Shown piece by piece: positions 26,168 through 35,709 of a stretch of DNA of 64,000 bases (positions are counted from its first letter, which is position 1; every line of letters starts with the position of its first letter). This DNA comes from Undibacterium paludis (GTDB lineage: Bacteria; Pseudomonadota; Gammaproteobacteria; Burkholderiales; Burkholderiaceae_D). The notes under the pieces were generated by a model. That model did no database searches, was not told the origin of the DNA, and worked only from the letters and a program-made list of their open reading frames with translations. The stretch covers positions 1 to 64,000 of the forward strand of contig NZ_JAKZHX010000015.1 of NCBI RefSeq assembly GCF_022568815.1. The letters run 5' to 3'. The position numbers and the translations under genes were made by a program.

Positions 26168-28096
26168 ATGCTTCAACCCACCATTTCCAGTTTGAGCTTG
26201 TGGTACCAGAATTGGGGTTCGCAATTCGTTGAAGTGCTGATGCTCTTCATCTTTATCTATACTTTTGTCAATTACAAGACCCTGAGGCTGAGGCTGAACC
26301 AACACGAACTGGAAGAGCAGATCAGGATTGCCAATGATGAAGCCGAGTTGTCTTCTGAGTCTCTCAAACGTCTGGGTGAGGTCGGGCGTGAGCTTACGGC
26401 AAATCTCGACAGTGATGCCATTTTCGACAGCCTGCGCCGCAACATAGAAGCCCAGCTTGATCCTTCAGTGTTGATTATCTACTCTGTCTGCAAAGCCAGG
26501 AATCAACTTTTACCCATGTATGTCTGGGAAAATGGAAAGCGTGCTCCAGGTAATTTTTCGATTGACCTGAATTCACCGCACTCTGCTGCCGCCAGAGCAG
26601 TGACGAGCATGCAGGAAATCCTGGAGAACCCTACTCTCGGAGCGCAAGATTCAGGTAATGTCCGTGCCGCACTCTACACGCCGCTGGTGGTAGGTTGTGA
26701 ATGCATAGGGGTGATCTCGGCACATTTTTCTGCTGCTTCTTTTTCGGCACGCCACAGGCAGGTATTTCAGTCGCTGTGCGCCTACACCGCCATTGCATTG
26801 AACAATGCCAATAACTTCAGGGAGCTCAACCTGTTGCTGGGCGAGCTCAAGGCAACCCAGGAAAATCTTCTTGGCATCAATGAAAGCCTGATGCAGATGA
26901 AGTCTGAACTGGCAACAAAAAATAGGGAGCTTGAAAATGCCTATTATGTACAGGAGAGGCAAAAAAATGAACTCGCCCGTTTTTTGGCTGTAGCCAGTCA
27001 CGATTTACGCCAGCCCATGCAGGCTATCAATCTTTATCTCGGTGCATTTGAAAATTTTGAGGTGTCGGCCGAAGCCAGGCATGTGCTGAAAAATATCCAT
27101 CAATGTGCCGGTATCATGGAAGGTATGTTCAAGGGCTTGCTGGATTTATCCAAACTCGATGCTGATGTTGTTGAGCCTGACTTGCAACTGGTGTTGATGA
27201 ATAAACTGCTACAAGGAACACGCATAGAGTTTGAGCATATTGCACGGCAAAAAAACCTGCAGCTCAGGGTAGTTCCCTGCCATAGTTTCGTCAGGACGGA
27301 TCCCTTGCTGCTGGAACAGATTCTACGGAATCTGGTTTCCAATGCCATACGCTATACATCCAGTGGCAAGATATTGATAGGCTGCAGGCGTCAGAAAACT
27401 CACTTGCGTCTTTGTGTCTATGATACCGGTGCTGGAATTGCACCGGAGCATCAGGAGCATGTGTTTGATGAGTTTTTCCAGATTGAAAAGACTGCAAAAA
27501 TACAGGGGCGTGGCCTGGGCCTGGGCCTGGCCATTGTACGCCGCATTGCCAGCCTGTTAGACATCGCGCTGAGTTTGAGATCGCAAGAGGGCAAGGGCTC
27601 GATGTTTGCTGTTGACCTGGATATGGTGAAGATGGATATTGAGCCTGCTTACCAGCTTCCCGGCAATGTTGTACACCCTCTCGACTTGACGCTCATACGC
27701 GGCAAGACCATTGCCATCATCGAAGATGAATCGAGCATACTCGACAGCATGCGTATTTTGCTGGAAAACTGGGGAGCACACGTTCTGGCGACACATTCCT
27801 GTGCGCATTTCCTGGAAAGGATTGATCAGGTGCGCAACCGGCCGGATTTGCTGATTTGTGATTTCCATTTGGGTGAAGGTATGAATGGCCTGGAAAGTAT
27901 TCATTTTTTGCGGGAAGAGTTTAACCGTCTCATTCCCGCCATCATTATCACAGGCTCCGTGGCGGAGCCTGCATTAAGCGATGCCGGGGCAAGTCATATC
28001 AGCGTATTGCACAAACCCTTGAATGCGCTGGATTTGTGCCAGGTCATTATCAGGAATGTGCAGGCTTCAGCCGAGGAGACGACTCAGGAAATTTGA
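26168..28096 (+). CDS. Hybrid sensor histidine kinase (TM-GAF-HisKA-HATPase-REC)
   Basis: This 642-residue protein has one N-terminal membrane helix (about 20-36), a coiled coil, and a GAF-like domain (about 75-215). The HisKA domain has the phospho-accepting His near 278 in ASHDLRQP. A HATPase follows (NLVSNAIRYTSSGK, DTGAGI, GLGLGLAIV). A C-terminal receiver (about 510-635) has acidic EDE, phospho-acceptor in LLICDFHLG and LHKPL. It lacks a large periplasmic sensor. The following gene encodes its likely NarL-type partner. Its location between T3SS and effector genes suggests control of the island. Confidence 0.9.
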   Translation: MLQPTISSLSLWYQNWGSQFVEVLMLFIFIYTFVNYKTLRLRLNQHELEEQIRIANDEAELSSESLKRLGEVGRELTANLDSDAIFDSLRRNIEAQLDPSVLIIYSVCKARNQLLPMYVWENGKRAPGNFSIDLNSPHSAAARAVTSMQEILENPTLGAQDSGNVRAALYTPLVVGCECIGVISAHFSAASFSARHRQVFQSLCAYTAIALNNANNFRELNLLLGELKATQENLLGINESLMQMKSELATKNRELENAYYVQERQKNELARFLAVASHDLRQPMQAINLYLGAFENFEVSAEARHVLKNIHQCAGIMEGMFKGLLDLSKLDADVVEPDLQLVLMNKLLQGTRIEFEHIARQKNLQLRVVPCHSFVRTDPLLLEQILRNLVSNAIRYTSSGKILIGCRRQKTHLRLCVYDTGAGIAPEHQEHVFDEFFQIEKTAKIQGRGLGLGLAIVRRIASLLDIALSLRSQEGKGSMFAVDLDMVKMDIEPAYQLPGNVVHPLDLTLIRGKTIAIIEDESSILDSMRILLENWGAHVLATHSCAHFLERIDQVRNRPDLLICDFHLGEGMNGLESIHFLREEFNRLIPAIIITGSVAEPALSDAGASHISVLHKPLNALDLCQVIIRNVQASAEETTQEI

Positions 28097-28158
28097 GACT
28101 CAGAAACCGTTTTTATCGCTCGCGATTCCGATTTATTTTTTTCAGTTACCACTTCCAT

Positions 28159-28791
28159 ATGAAAAAACATGCACTGATCATCGAAGACCACCCGTTCTAC
28201 TCGGATGCATTGTCATTGTTTCTCAGGGAACATTTTGGTTTTGAGCAAATCAAGATCGTTACTTCGACTGAAGAAGGGATAAACCAGGTCAAGCAAGTAC
28301 AACAGATTGGGCTGATTATGCTGGACCTGGGCTTGCCAGGTGTAAAAGGTGTTGACGCGGTCGCCATACTCAAGCGCCATTACCCGGCGGCGGTGATTGT
28401 GATCATTTCAGCTTCTGACGAAAGGCGTGAAATCGATGCTGTGCTCAAGGCTGGTGCAACAGCATTTATTTCCAAGTCTTTATCCAATATGGAAGTCAAG
28501 ACGGCCCTGGAAAAAATCCTGTCAGGCGAAGAGCTGTCTTCAAGAAATTTCTCGCAAAATAATTGTGAATCAGAATATCAGCAAGATAATTTGACGGACA
28601 GGCAAAGAGAGGTACTGGCCTTGCTTTGCCAGGGCCTGAGCAACAAGGAAATATGCTTGCGCCTCAACGTGGCTGAAGTCACAGTCAAGATACATGTTTC
28701 AGCCATTTTCCGTGCTCTTGGCGTCTTCACCCGCACCCAGGCCGTACTGGCGGCGAAACGCATAGGCTATGCCCATCTGAACAGCCCATAA
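28159..28791 (+). CDS. NarL/FixJ-family response regulator
   Basis: From the ATG at 28159 the product is 210 residues, starting MKKHALIIEDHPFYSDALSL. The receiver has Asp56 in MLDLGLPG and a Lys in FISKSLS. The C-terminal LuxR-type helix-turn-helix reads LTDRQREVLALLCQGLSNKE, then AEVTVKIHVSAIFRALG. It would be phosphorylated by the adjacent kinase and bind short dyads; the TCATAC-GTTT-GTATGA element is a candidate. The ribosome site is weak, so translation may be coupled to the kinase gene. Confidence 0.9.
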   Translation: MKKHALIIEDHPFYSDALSLFLREHFGFEQIKIVTSTEEGINQVKQVQQIGLIMLDLGLPGVKGVDAVAILKRHYPAAVIVIISASDERREIDAVLKAGATAFISKSLSNMEVKTALEKILSGEELSSRNFSQNNCESEYQQDNLTDRQREVLALLCQGLSNKEICLRLNVAEVTVKIHVSAIFRALGVFTRTQAVLAAKRIGYAHLNSP

Positions 28792-28849
28792 ATCCCTTCC
28801 AGGTTGATCAGTCACATCATCCCCTGGTTGCCTGTCATGAAAATGTCAT

Positions 28850-28878
28850 GCAACCTTTGCCGGTTCAGGCCCTACCTA
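28850..28878 (+). promoter_or_regulatory. Weaker hrp-box-like site
   Basis: GCAACC (28850-28855), 16 bases, CTACCTA (28872-28878). It has one mismatch in the -35 half and fits the CYACNNA -10 half. It lies 118 bp upstream of the chaperone-effector pair. Confidence 0.4.
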
Positions 28879-28995
28879 TAGGCTGTTGCCAGTCCTTTGG
28901 TATTTGTCCTTTGCACTGGCATATTCGTTCCTTCAATGCTGTTCGCCCTTATTGCGGCGTGACAGTGTCTTCCGTCGCACGGAAAGATTCAGCTC

Positions 28996-29487
28996 ATGAG
29001 GCCAGACATGTCCAGTAATACCTATAACCGGTTCATCAAAGAACTTTGTGCACTCTGCCAACTCTCCCCTTCAGGGGATTTTTATGACAATACCAATCTT
29101 GTCATTGATGGCGTGAATTTCTCGCTGTTCGAATGTAAGGCATCGGAAGCGGGAATCGCTGTCTACTTCTGCGATGCCGGCCCAATTGACCAGGGGAAAA
29201 TAGAGAGCGCTTCAAGGCAGGCACTGATCGCCAATCTTGCATGGTTCACGGGATTTTCTCCCAGTTTTGCGATTGATCCTGACAGGCAGCGTTTTGTATT
29301 GACCGGACGTTTGAACATCTCTGCCGGCGTCGTCGAAAATCTGATATTGCTGGGCCAGGTTGCGCACCTGTCGCGGCAATGGCAGGTAGATCAAGAAATG
29401 CCAGATCTGCTCTTGGGGCGATCTGGTAACGTTCGCCGCCATCACAGGGCTGCGATAAATTCTGTTCCCGAAAGGACCAAGGTATGA
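28996..29487 (+). CDS. CesT-family T3SS chaperone
   Basis: A 163-residue acidic protein of usual chaperone length, with the alternating strand/helix pattern of CesT/DspF proteins (LVIDGVNFSLFEC, SEAGIAVYFCDAGPI, then LIANLAWFTGFSPSFAID, RFVLTGRLNI). ATG at 28996 (GGAAAG) or 29008 (GAGG) are both possible starts. Its stop overlaps the next start by four bases, the usual sign of a chaperone and its cognate effector. Confidence 0.8.
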   Translation: MRPDMSSNTYNRFIKELCALCQLSPSGDFYDNTNLVIDGVNFSLFECKASEAGIAVYFCDAGPIDQGKIESASRQALIANLAWFTGFSPSFAIDPDRQRFVLTGRLNISAGVVENLILLGQVAHLSRQWQVDQEMPDLLLGRSGNVRRHHRAAINSVPERTKV

Positions 29488-32400
29488 CGCGCCCGCACAA
29501 TTTCGCACATGGCTGGAATGTTGCCGGTGCAGCCCAGATACCGTTTGCGATTCAGGCACCGATCAATTTTGGTGTGCCTGTTGCCCAGAACATGTTACCG
29601 CTGGTGCAAATCGGCAGTCATGCTGTCGCACGTCTGTACAGAAACACGGCAGACAACGTGAAACGCAACTGGAACCTGATCGTACATAACGTCCCCGTCA
29701 GCGAACCAGATGCCAGTGCGACCAGTTGCTCGCGTCATCAGCAACAGTATCATCAGCAAGTGAAAATGCGACTATATCATGCAGCTGACGACGGTAGTCT
29801 TGGTTTGAAAAACAGTGAAGAGATACTCGATTTTTATCGCACCTGGGAGCAAGAACTGACCAGGCCGGTAGCAGATCAGCAATGGGCACCTGTTGTTGAA
29901 AAATACAAGCTGGCTCAGGGGAAAGATTGCTGGAGCGCGGCAGAGAAGGGATTCAAGTCCTTTGGCCGCAATATGCAATGGAGTGGCGTTGCACCAAATG
30001 TAATAGGACTTCTCGCCGCCGTACCGGCGATTGCGATTATTGCCGCAACGGGTGGCACGGCCATTCTGCCAGCCGCCATAGTTGGTCTTGTTTCGACATT
30101 GGGATCAACGGCAATGATACCTAGATGGAGCGCCGAGTTGCATTTGAAAATTATTGTCTGTGCTGACTTGCTGCGTGACGGTACATTCAGGGCAACACCT
30201 GTCGATGACGAACTGCTGCCCGCCCGCGCAGAGCTGATTGAACAAGCCAGTGAATTATTTCGTCAATGTCTACCCCTGCTGGACGATAAGAAAAGTGCTT
30301 TACCTGCCAACTTGAAGCAGCCTTGCAAGCCACGTCAGTTTAAAAAAATCGCGCATAAGCTGATGCGAGATGGATTTCAACTTCATCCCGAACAAAAGCA
30401 GCAATTGCTGGCCATACGGCAGGAATTGCAAGAAATAAAAAGCAAGCTGGCTATTCATGATACCAACGACAAAGCCACCCAGGCTGGTGTGCAGCGCGGT
30501 ATCTTGCTGCGATTGGGCAAGGCGTTGCCGGATACCATGAGTGGCCTGATTGAAGGAGTGGTGAATGGTGCGATGCACTCCCATCTGCCCTTTGGTACGC
30601 TGATACGCCTTGTCGATTTTCTTGTTTCATCTTTACTGCTGGTGTCAGATATCGGTGCGCCGGCTGACGAAATAAAGAAAAATGATGCAGCCATTGAAGC
30701 CTGGCTGAAGTCCGGCAAGTTGCTGGCTTTGCGCCGCAGTGGTCATGAAGAGATCGCTACTGCAGACCTGAGCACCGATGATATTGATCTCGAACTGTTT
30801 AGCAAGACCTTGGCGCCACGTCTTGAAATTGTACTGGAGCAGGTGAAATATCAATTCAAGGCAAATATCCTCAAGACCCAGGAAAAATTGGCCATCCATC
30901 TCGGCATGGGACCGGCTGAACTGGTATTGCTCGATAAATTGGAAGAGCAATCAACAGAAAACAGGGAACTGGCCAACACATATGATGAGCCAACAAGCCG
31001 GCAAGCAGAACTCAACAGCAAGGCCGGGCATGTCATGTTGCCTGAACACAGTGATGAACTATATGCACTGGAAATCCTGCATGCTTTGGATCGGACGGAT
31101 CAGACCAGCGAACTCAGCTCGTCAATACAGCATGCCTGTGACAGGCTGGATTTTGACCCGGTGGAATACTTCCAACTCAAAGCCAGGCTGAACCGGCCCG
31201 GCTGTATGCAAGAGAGGCATTATGATTTGCAGGATGTATTGCACGCAACTTGCAGCATGCAGCAAATCAACGAACTAAAAGACAGCTATGAAGTTTGCTG
31301 CCATGCGGGCAAGGCAATCTTTGAGAACGACATCTTGCTGGCGGAACTCCAGCAGAAACTAGCTGATGCCGGGCCGGCAGATATGAAACCGTTGAAAAAA
31401 GCGATTAAGTTCTTGAAAAAAGACCGATACCGTTCTCTGAAAGACATCCGAAAAGTGGAAAAATCAAGCAATAAAATATTGCAGAAAGCAGGATTAACTG
31501 AGAGTAAAAATTATAAATCTGAAGAGATTTTTGATTATTTTGGCCGACGTCGGCAATTGCCGATATCTGCAAGCTGGGATGAGCTGCGCGCATTTCGCAA
31601 CATGCGACAGCAGTTGCAGCAGGCATTGGATCCCTTGGGATTGAACAGTGCTGATCATGAGCGGGTTTATGAAGCATGGTGTCAATTGCAGCCGATATCC
31701 CAGAGCCGCCAGGCGCGCTGGAAAGAACTCAGAAATAAAGCCGCAAGCAGTCTTGATCCGCAAATCAAGACATTGGCAGCCACCTGCGAGCAGTTTGTAA
31801 AGAAAACCCGGGTATTTGAGACCCTGAATATGGATGAGCAGCAATCTTTAAGATACCTGCAGCCTTGTGATACCGAGAGACAATTCAACATGTATGCGCA
31901 GGCCCGGTCTGACTGGATAGCGCAGCATGCTGATACAAGCCAGGCAGAACAAGCATGGACCAGGCTCTGTCATGATACTGGGAGTGATATGCATGCAGCT
32001 ATGGCGTCATTTGATCTGGATGAGTATGGTGAGTGGAAAGATAACGCAGTCTTCTTGAAACGGCATCCATATCTCCCTGGCGACCTGGCAGAGATTTACC
32101 GCATTTATGAGAACAAGCATCAGCAGGCGAAGGAAAATTTGCCTGCTGATGATAAAGAATATGTCGTGCTCCATGAGTTACTGCAACAGCAAAAGCAGGA
32201 CCTTCAATGTCTGGAAGAGGGGATGCAGAATGCAGCAAGTCAAGGCAGCGGAAAAGGCTGGAGTGACATGTCGCAAGAAAGCAGGGAGGTACTTAATTTC
32301 TCTGTGCAGGCAAATAAAAAAAGTGAGCTCATTACAGTTGGGCGACGGACCGCACAAGCCAAGTGGATTGCCGAGGAATTGATCCCGCAGATTGTACAGA

Positions 32401-32831
32401 GATACATTTCACCATTTCAGTTGGTGGTGGCAGGTTCGCCGGCACCGCTGGTAGCCGGTAGCACGGTTTCACTGATCAAGGCGACTGGCGAGCATATAGG
32501 AATGGGGGCACCTGTGGCGATCGCGAGCGTCTCATACGCCTTGCAGGTCTGGATGGGGATGAGTCTTCCGGCCTTCATGAGCTATAAGTATGAAGTCAGA
32601 AAGAAATTGCTTGCTGATATCAAGAATGGCACTTTCGAGTATCGTGAGCGACGCGGGTCAGAGTATTGGGGCCGGGTTTTGAGTGACGTCGCCGGTGGGA
32701 TATTCACCGTGTTGAGTCGGGAAAAAAGCAGGGTGAGGGCTGTAGAAAAAAGTATCCGTAGTATGGATGAACTGATCAATGCCACTCAGGGAGATGGTTT
32801 TTCTCTTGAGAACGAAACTGAATATCGCTAG
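29484..32831 (+). CDS. Large candidate T3SS effector (1115 aa)
   Basis: A 1115-residue protein with no signal peptide, coupled by ATGA to a CesT-type chaperone. The N-terminus is Asn/Pro/Gln-rich, as expected for a secretion signal. A hydrophobic pair lies near residues 172-215 (GLLAAVPAIAIIAATGGTA, ILPAAIVGLVSTLGSTA). A long helical, Gln/Leu/Lys-rich centre follows, and a second hydrophobic patch lies near 970-1030. Two separate membrane patches are compatible with insertion into host membranes. No enzymatic motif is recognised and it is shorter than AvrE/DspE proteins. Function unknown. Confidence 0.75.
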   Translation: MTRPHNFAHGWNVAGAAQIPFAIQAPINFGVPVAQNMLPLVQIGSHAVARLYRNTADNVKRNWNLIVHNVPVSEPDASATSCSRHQQQYHQQVKMRLYHAADDGSLGLKNSEEILDFYRTWEQELTRPVADQQWAPVVEKYKLAQGKDCWSAAEKGFKSFGRNMQWSGVAPNVIGLLAAVPAIAIIAATGGTAILPAAIVGLVSTLGSTAMIPRWSAELHLKIIVCADLLRDGTFRATPVDDELLPARAELIEQASELFRQCLPLLDDKKSALPANLKQPCKPRQFKKIAHKLMRDGFQLHPEQKQQLLAIRQELQEIKSKLAIHDTNDKATQAGVQRGILLRLGKALPDTMSGLIEGVVNGAMHSHLPFGTLIRLVDFLVSSLLLVSDIGAPADEIKKNDAAIEAWLKSGKLLALRRSGHEEIATADLSTDDIDLELFSKTLAPRLEIVLEQVKYQFKANILKTQEKLAIHLGMGPAELVLLDKLEEQSTENRELANTYDEPTSRQAELNSKAGHVMLPEHSDELYALEILHALDRTDQTSELSSSIQHACDRLDFDPVEYFQLKARLNRPGCMQERHYDLQDVLHATCSMQQINELKDSYEVCCHAGKAIFENDILLAELQQKLADAGPADMKPLKKAIKFLKKDRYRSLKDIRKVEKSSNKILQKAGLTESKNYKSEEIFDYFGRRRQLPISASWDELRAFRNMRQQLQQALDPLGLNSADHERVYEAWCQLQPISQSRQARWKELRNKAASSLDPQIKTLAATCEQFVKKTRVFETLNMDEQQSLRYLQPCDTERQFNMYAQARSDWIAQHADTSQAEQAWTRLCHDTGSDMHAAMASFDLDEYGEWKDNAVFLKRHPYLPGDLAEIYRIYENKHQQAKENLPADDKEYVVLHELLQQQKQDLQCLEEGMQNAASQGSGKGWSDMSQESREVLNFSVQANKKSELITVGRRTAQAKWIAEELIPQIVQRYISPFQLVVAGSPAPLVAGSTVSLIKATGEHIGMGAPVAIASVSYALQVWMGMSLPAFMSYKYEVRKKLLADIKNGTFEYRERRGSEYWGRVLSDVAGGIFTVLSREKSRVRAVEKSIRSMDELINATQGDGFSLENETEYR

Positions 32832-33079
32832 ATATCAAAGGGTTTTATTCACTTGCGTACAGGCCCCGGCTGACCAGACCGTGTGGCCAGGGAGCGCAAC
32901 CGGGTGTAGTGGTGCAGCAGTTGCAAGCTCTGTTGTGGTCGGTGCAGCCTTTCTTCTTTAACCTGGCATCTTTATAAACCACGGGTTCTTCGTAGCCCGG
33001 GTTGTCCTTGTCTCAAAAGGATTTGAATTCTTTATTCACTCTTTGTTACTTCGACAGTAGCAACGCCAGTCAGTGAGCA

Positions 33080-33095
33080 TCATACGTTTGTATTA
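33080..33095. promoter_or_regulatory. TCATACGTTTGTAT element, copy 2
   Basis: Fourteen bases identical to the site at 26063, with the right half TA instead of GA at the end. About 260 bp upstream of the first pilus gene. Confidence 0.45.
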
Positions 33096-33152
33096 GTTTC
33101 AATGACAAACATGCCATATACAATCAATCGTCATTAAAGCACTGGTATCGCA

Positions 33153-33172
33153 TTGAGTTTTGTTGAGAAATT
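33153..33172 (+). promoter_or_regulatory. TTGAG direct-repeat element, copy 2
   Basis: TTGAGTTTTGTTGAGAAATT: two TTGAG repeats 10 bp apart and a further TTGAA at 33171. It is nearly identical to the element at 44636. About 180 bp before the first pilus gene. Confidence 0.55.
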
Positions 33173-33352
33173 GAAAGCAGGAATGCTCATAGAATGGTTT
33201 CTATCAGGCTGAGACATCCCTTCAACAAGATGGTCAACAAGGATGTCGGCATCTGTATGCATGAGCTTCCGCGATTTTCGTTTTCATACGCTCGTACCGG
33301 CGCTCGCTTTTCAGTTTGTCAATTTTGAAGAATCAACATCAGGGGTAATTCT

Positions 33353-34030
33353 ATGTACTCATGTCGATCTACCGGCAGCTTCTGCACCATGCTGACAGTC
33401 TTGTTATTTTTTTTCACCGTATGCAGTTTTTCTTATGCAGCAAATGAAAAACCGGAGATCAAATCACAAATACCAAATGCTGCTGCAATCAGCGAACGAC
33501 TGGTTTTGCAAGCAGACTTTGTTTTTGCCAGCCTTGTGGGACGTGAAGGCGGGCCGTCGGCCCAAGACATAGAATCCGGCACTACGCTGTTGCCAAAAAT
33601 TTCTGCTGCTCCCTGGAACATGTCCGCCTCACTTGATCGTCAGCACCGGACAGTAGCTACTGACAGTAGTGAACCCGCTACTCTCCCGGCGGCCAGACAG
33701 AAGGAAATGCAGTTAAGCGCCCTGGTCGCAGCGGGAGAAGCATCGCCGGCTACCACGGCTCCTGTCTTGGTTGCACCAGTCTGGGAAATGGCACCGGCCG
33801 ATAAAACACTGAACTTTACCCTGGCACGCTGGACCGCAATGGCGGGCTGGCAATTGCTCTGGGAATTGCCGGTTGACTATGCTGTGGAAGCAAGGACAAC
33901 CTTGAATGGCAGTTTTGAACAGGCTGTTGAAATGGTGGTACGGGGCATGGAAAACGCCGAAATTCCAGTCAAAGCGATTTTTTATAGAGGCAACAAGGTA
34001 CTCAGGATTACATCGTCAGGAGATAAATGA
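33353..34030 (+). CDS. Type IVb pilus PilL-like protein (TcpQ domain)
   Basis: A 225-residue exported protein with a signal peptide (LTVLLFFFTVCSFSYA) and an unstructured middle. The C-terminal domain (about 148-222) reads TLNFTLARWTAMAGWQLLWELPVDYAV, then LNGSFEQAVEMVV and NKVLRITS. This is the TcpQ/PilL C-terminal pattern, which binds and stabilises the pilus secretin. It overlaps pilN by four bases and opens the pilus operon. R64 PilL is longer; this one keeps only the conserved end. Confidence 0.75.
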   Translation: MYSCRSTGSFCTMLTVLLFFFTVCSFSYAANEKPEIKSQIPNAAAISERLVLQADFVFASLVGREGGPSAQDIESGTTLLPKISAAPWNMSASLDRQHRTVATDSSEPATLPAARQKEMQLSALVAAGEASPATTAPVLVAPVWEMAPADKTLNFTLARWTAMAGWQLLWELPVDYAVEARTTLNGSFEQAVEMVVRGMENAEIPVKAIFYRGNKVLRITSSGDK

Positions 34031-35697
34031 TGTCGCAACGCGTCTTATACATGACACTTGCCCTTGTATCGCTGGCAGCATGTTCCGGTATGCAGAAACA
34101 GACCGAGATCAGGATGAATGACAGTGCTGTCAGGGCAGAAAATATGCTGAAGAATGTCGGCAACATGAAATCGAGTCCGGCGGAAAAAGCGCCCTCGTCT
34201 GTTGCCTATGAAGAAGGCATATGGTTGGGAAAAAATCCTGTCAAGACCAGCCAGGCAGTTCTTCCCCCCATCTTTTATGAGGAGGCAGCATTTGACCGCA
34301 CAGTGCAATCACTGTCTGAATTGGCAGAGCGTCTGACCATGCGCTCTGGCATCCCGACCAAGATAAGTAGCGATGCTCTGAGTATAGCCAATTCGATCGC
34401 TGTCAGCTCTGCAGTTACCAGTACTGCATCTTCAGGTGGAGTACCGGCGAGTTCAATGAGTCCAGCAACAGCTGGTGCCGGCACAATGGCAGCTGGCGGT
34501 CAGTTTGCCGGTAACAACACAAAACCACGGACTGCGATACGGATCATGTATGCCAACGGCAGTTTCAAGGGATTGCTTGATACGGTAGCAGCCCGCTTTG
34601 GCGTGTCCTGGCAATACAGTAACGGTGTGATCCAGTTTTATCACACAGATGCGCGAACCTTCCAGATTCACGCCTTGCCGGGCGACTCTACTTTTTCAGC
34701 AGCGGTAACCAGCGGTGCGTCATCCAGCGGCGGCGGGACAAATTCTGGCAGTGGCGGCCAGGCTCATGGCGTAGCTTCCAATAATAGCCAGAACATCGCA
34801 CTCAATTCACAATTGTCTGTGTACGGAAGTATAGAAAAGACCATCTCGGCCATGGTATCAGCTTATGGCAAGGTCGTGGCGTCTCCCGCTACAGGCTCTA
34901 TTACAGTTGTTGATACGCCAGACTCCCTGGAGCGAATTGCAGCCTATGTCGAATCGGAAAACAAGTCCTTGTCACGCCAGATTTCAATCAATGTGACCGT
35001 CCTGGCTGTAACGCTGGAAGATAGTGATGACTATGGTATCAAATGGGATCTGGTCTACCAGGGATTGCAGTCCAAATACGGTTTGATCAATACAGTTTCC
35101 AAACCGAGTGGTTCAGTATTCTCGGCTGGTATATTGCAAACTGCGGGTAGCAAACTCTCTGGTTCTTCACTGGTGATCCAGGCCTTGTCCGAACAAGGCA
35201 AGGTCAGGCGTGAAACGACCGCTTCCGTTGTGACACTCAATAACCAGCCAGTACCCGTGCAGGTGGCCAAGCAATCCAGTTATCTGCAGTCTTCACAAAC
35301 GACATTGACAGCCCAGATAGGAGCAACGACGAGTTTGACGCCGGGTACGGTCACTTCAGGTTTTAATATGAGCATCCTGCCGCATGTTCTCAACAATGGG
35401 ACGGTGATGCTGCAATTTACTACTGACATATCGGCACTGAAGGGTTTTCGTACTGTCAGCAGTAACGGTAATTCGATAGAGACACCGGAAGTAGAGACAA
35501 GGAATTTTCTGCAACGCGTGGCAATGAAGTCAAACGAGACTCTCATCATCAGCGGTTTTGAACAGACCAGCGACAACCTGAACCAGAATGGTGTGGGAAC
35601 TGCCGGCAATATGCTGCTGGGCGGTCAATACAAAGCCAGCAGTAACAAAGAGATCATCGTCATCCTGATCACGCCCAATACAGTGGGCAAGAGTTGA
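34027..35697 (+). CDS. pilN: Type IVb pilus secretin lipoprotein PilN
   Basis: A 556-residue outer-membrane secretin. It has a lipoprotein signal with Cys19 in SLAAC, N-domains with low-complexity Ser/Gly linkers (near 225-255), and a C-terminal secretin domain (LNNQPVPVQVAKQSSYL, GFNMSILPHVLNNGTVMLQFTTDISAL, NETLIISGFEQ). PilN forms the gated pore through which the pilus leaves. The gene follows the PilL-like gene and precedes pilO. Confidence 0.9.
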   Translation: MMSQRVLYMTLALVSLAACSGMQKQTEIRMNDSAVRAENMLKNVGNMKSSPAEKAPSSVAYEEGIWLGKNPVKTSQAVLPPIFYEEAAFDRTVQSLSELAERLTMRSGIPTKISSDALSIANSIAVSSAVTSTASSGGVPASSMSPATAGAGTMAAGGQFAGNNTKPRTAIRIMYANGSFKGLLDTVAARFGVSWQYSNGVIQFYHTDARTFQIHALPGDSTFSAAVTSGASSSGGGTNSGSGGQAHGVASNNSQNIALNSQLSVYGSIEKTISAMVSAYGKVVASPATGSITVVDTPDSLERIAAYVESENKSLSRQISINVTVLAVTLEDSDDYGIKWDLVYQGLQSKYGLINTVSKPSGSVFSAGILQTAGSKLSGSSLVIQALSEQGKVRRETTASVVTLNNQPVPVQVAKQSSYLQSSQTTLTAQIGATTSLTPGTVTSGFNMSILPHVLNNGTVMLQFTTDISALKGFRTVSSNGNSIETPEVETRNFLQRVAMKSNETLIISGFEQTSDNLNQNGVGTAGNMLLGGQYKASSNKEIIVILITPNTVGKS

Positions 35698-35709
35698 GAG
35701 GGATGACAG

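Larger units (their letters stand above)
32832..33352. other. Promoter region of the type IVb pilus cluster
   Basis: A 520-bp interval without genes. It contains an imperfect hairpin near 32979-33003 with no T-run, a copy of the TCATACGTTTGTAT element at 33080-33093, and the TTGAG direct repeat at 33153-33172. No hrp-box-like site was found. Confidence 0.6.

Noticed and set aside
32979-33003. Hairpin after the large effector as a terminator
   Set aside because: Stem is imperfect and no T-run follows.
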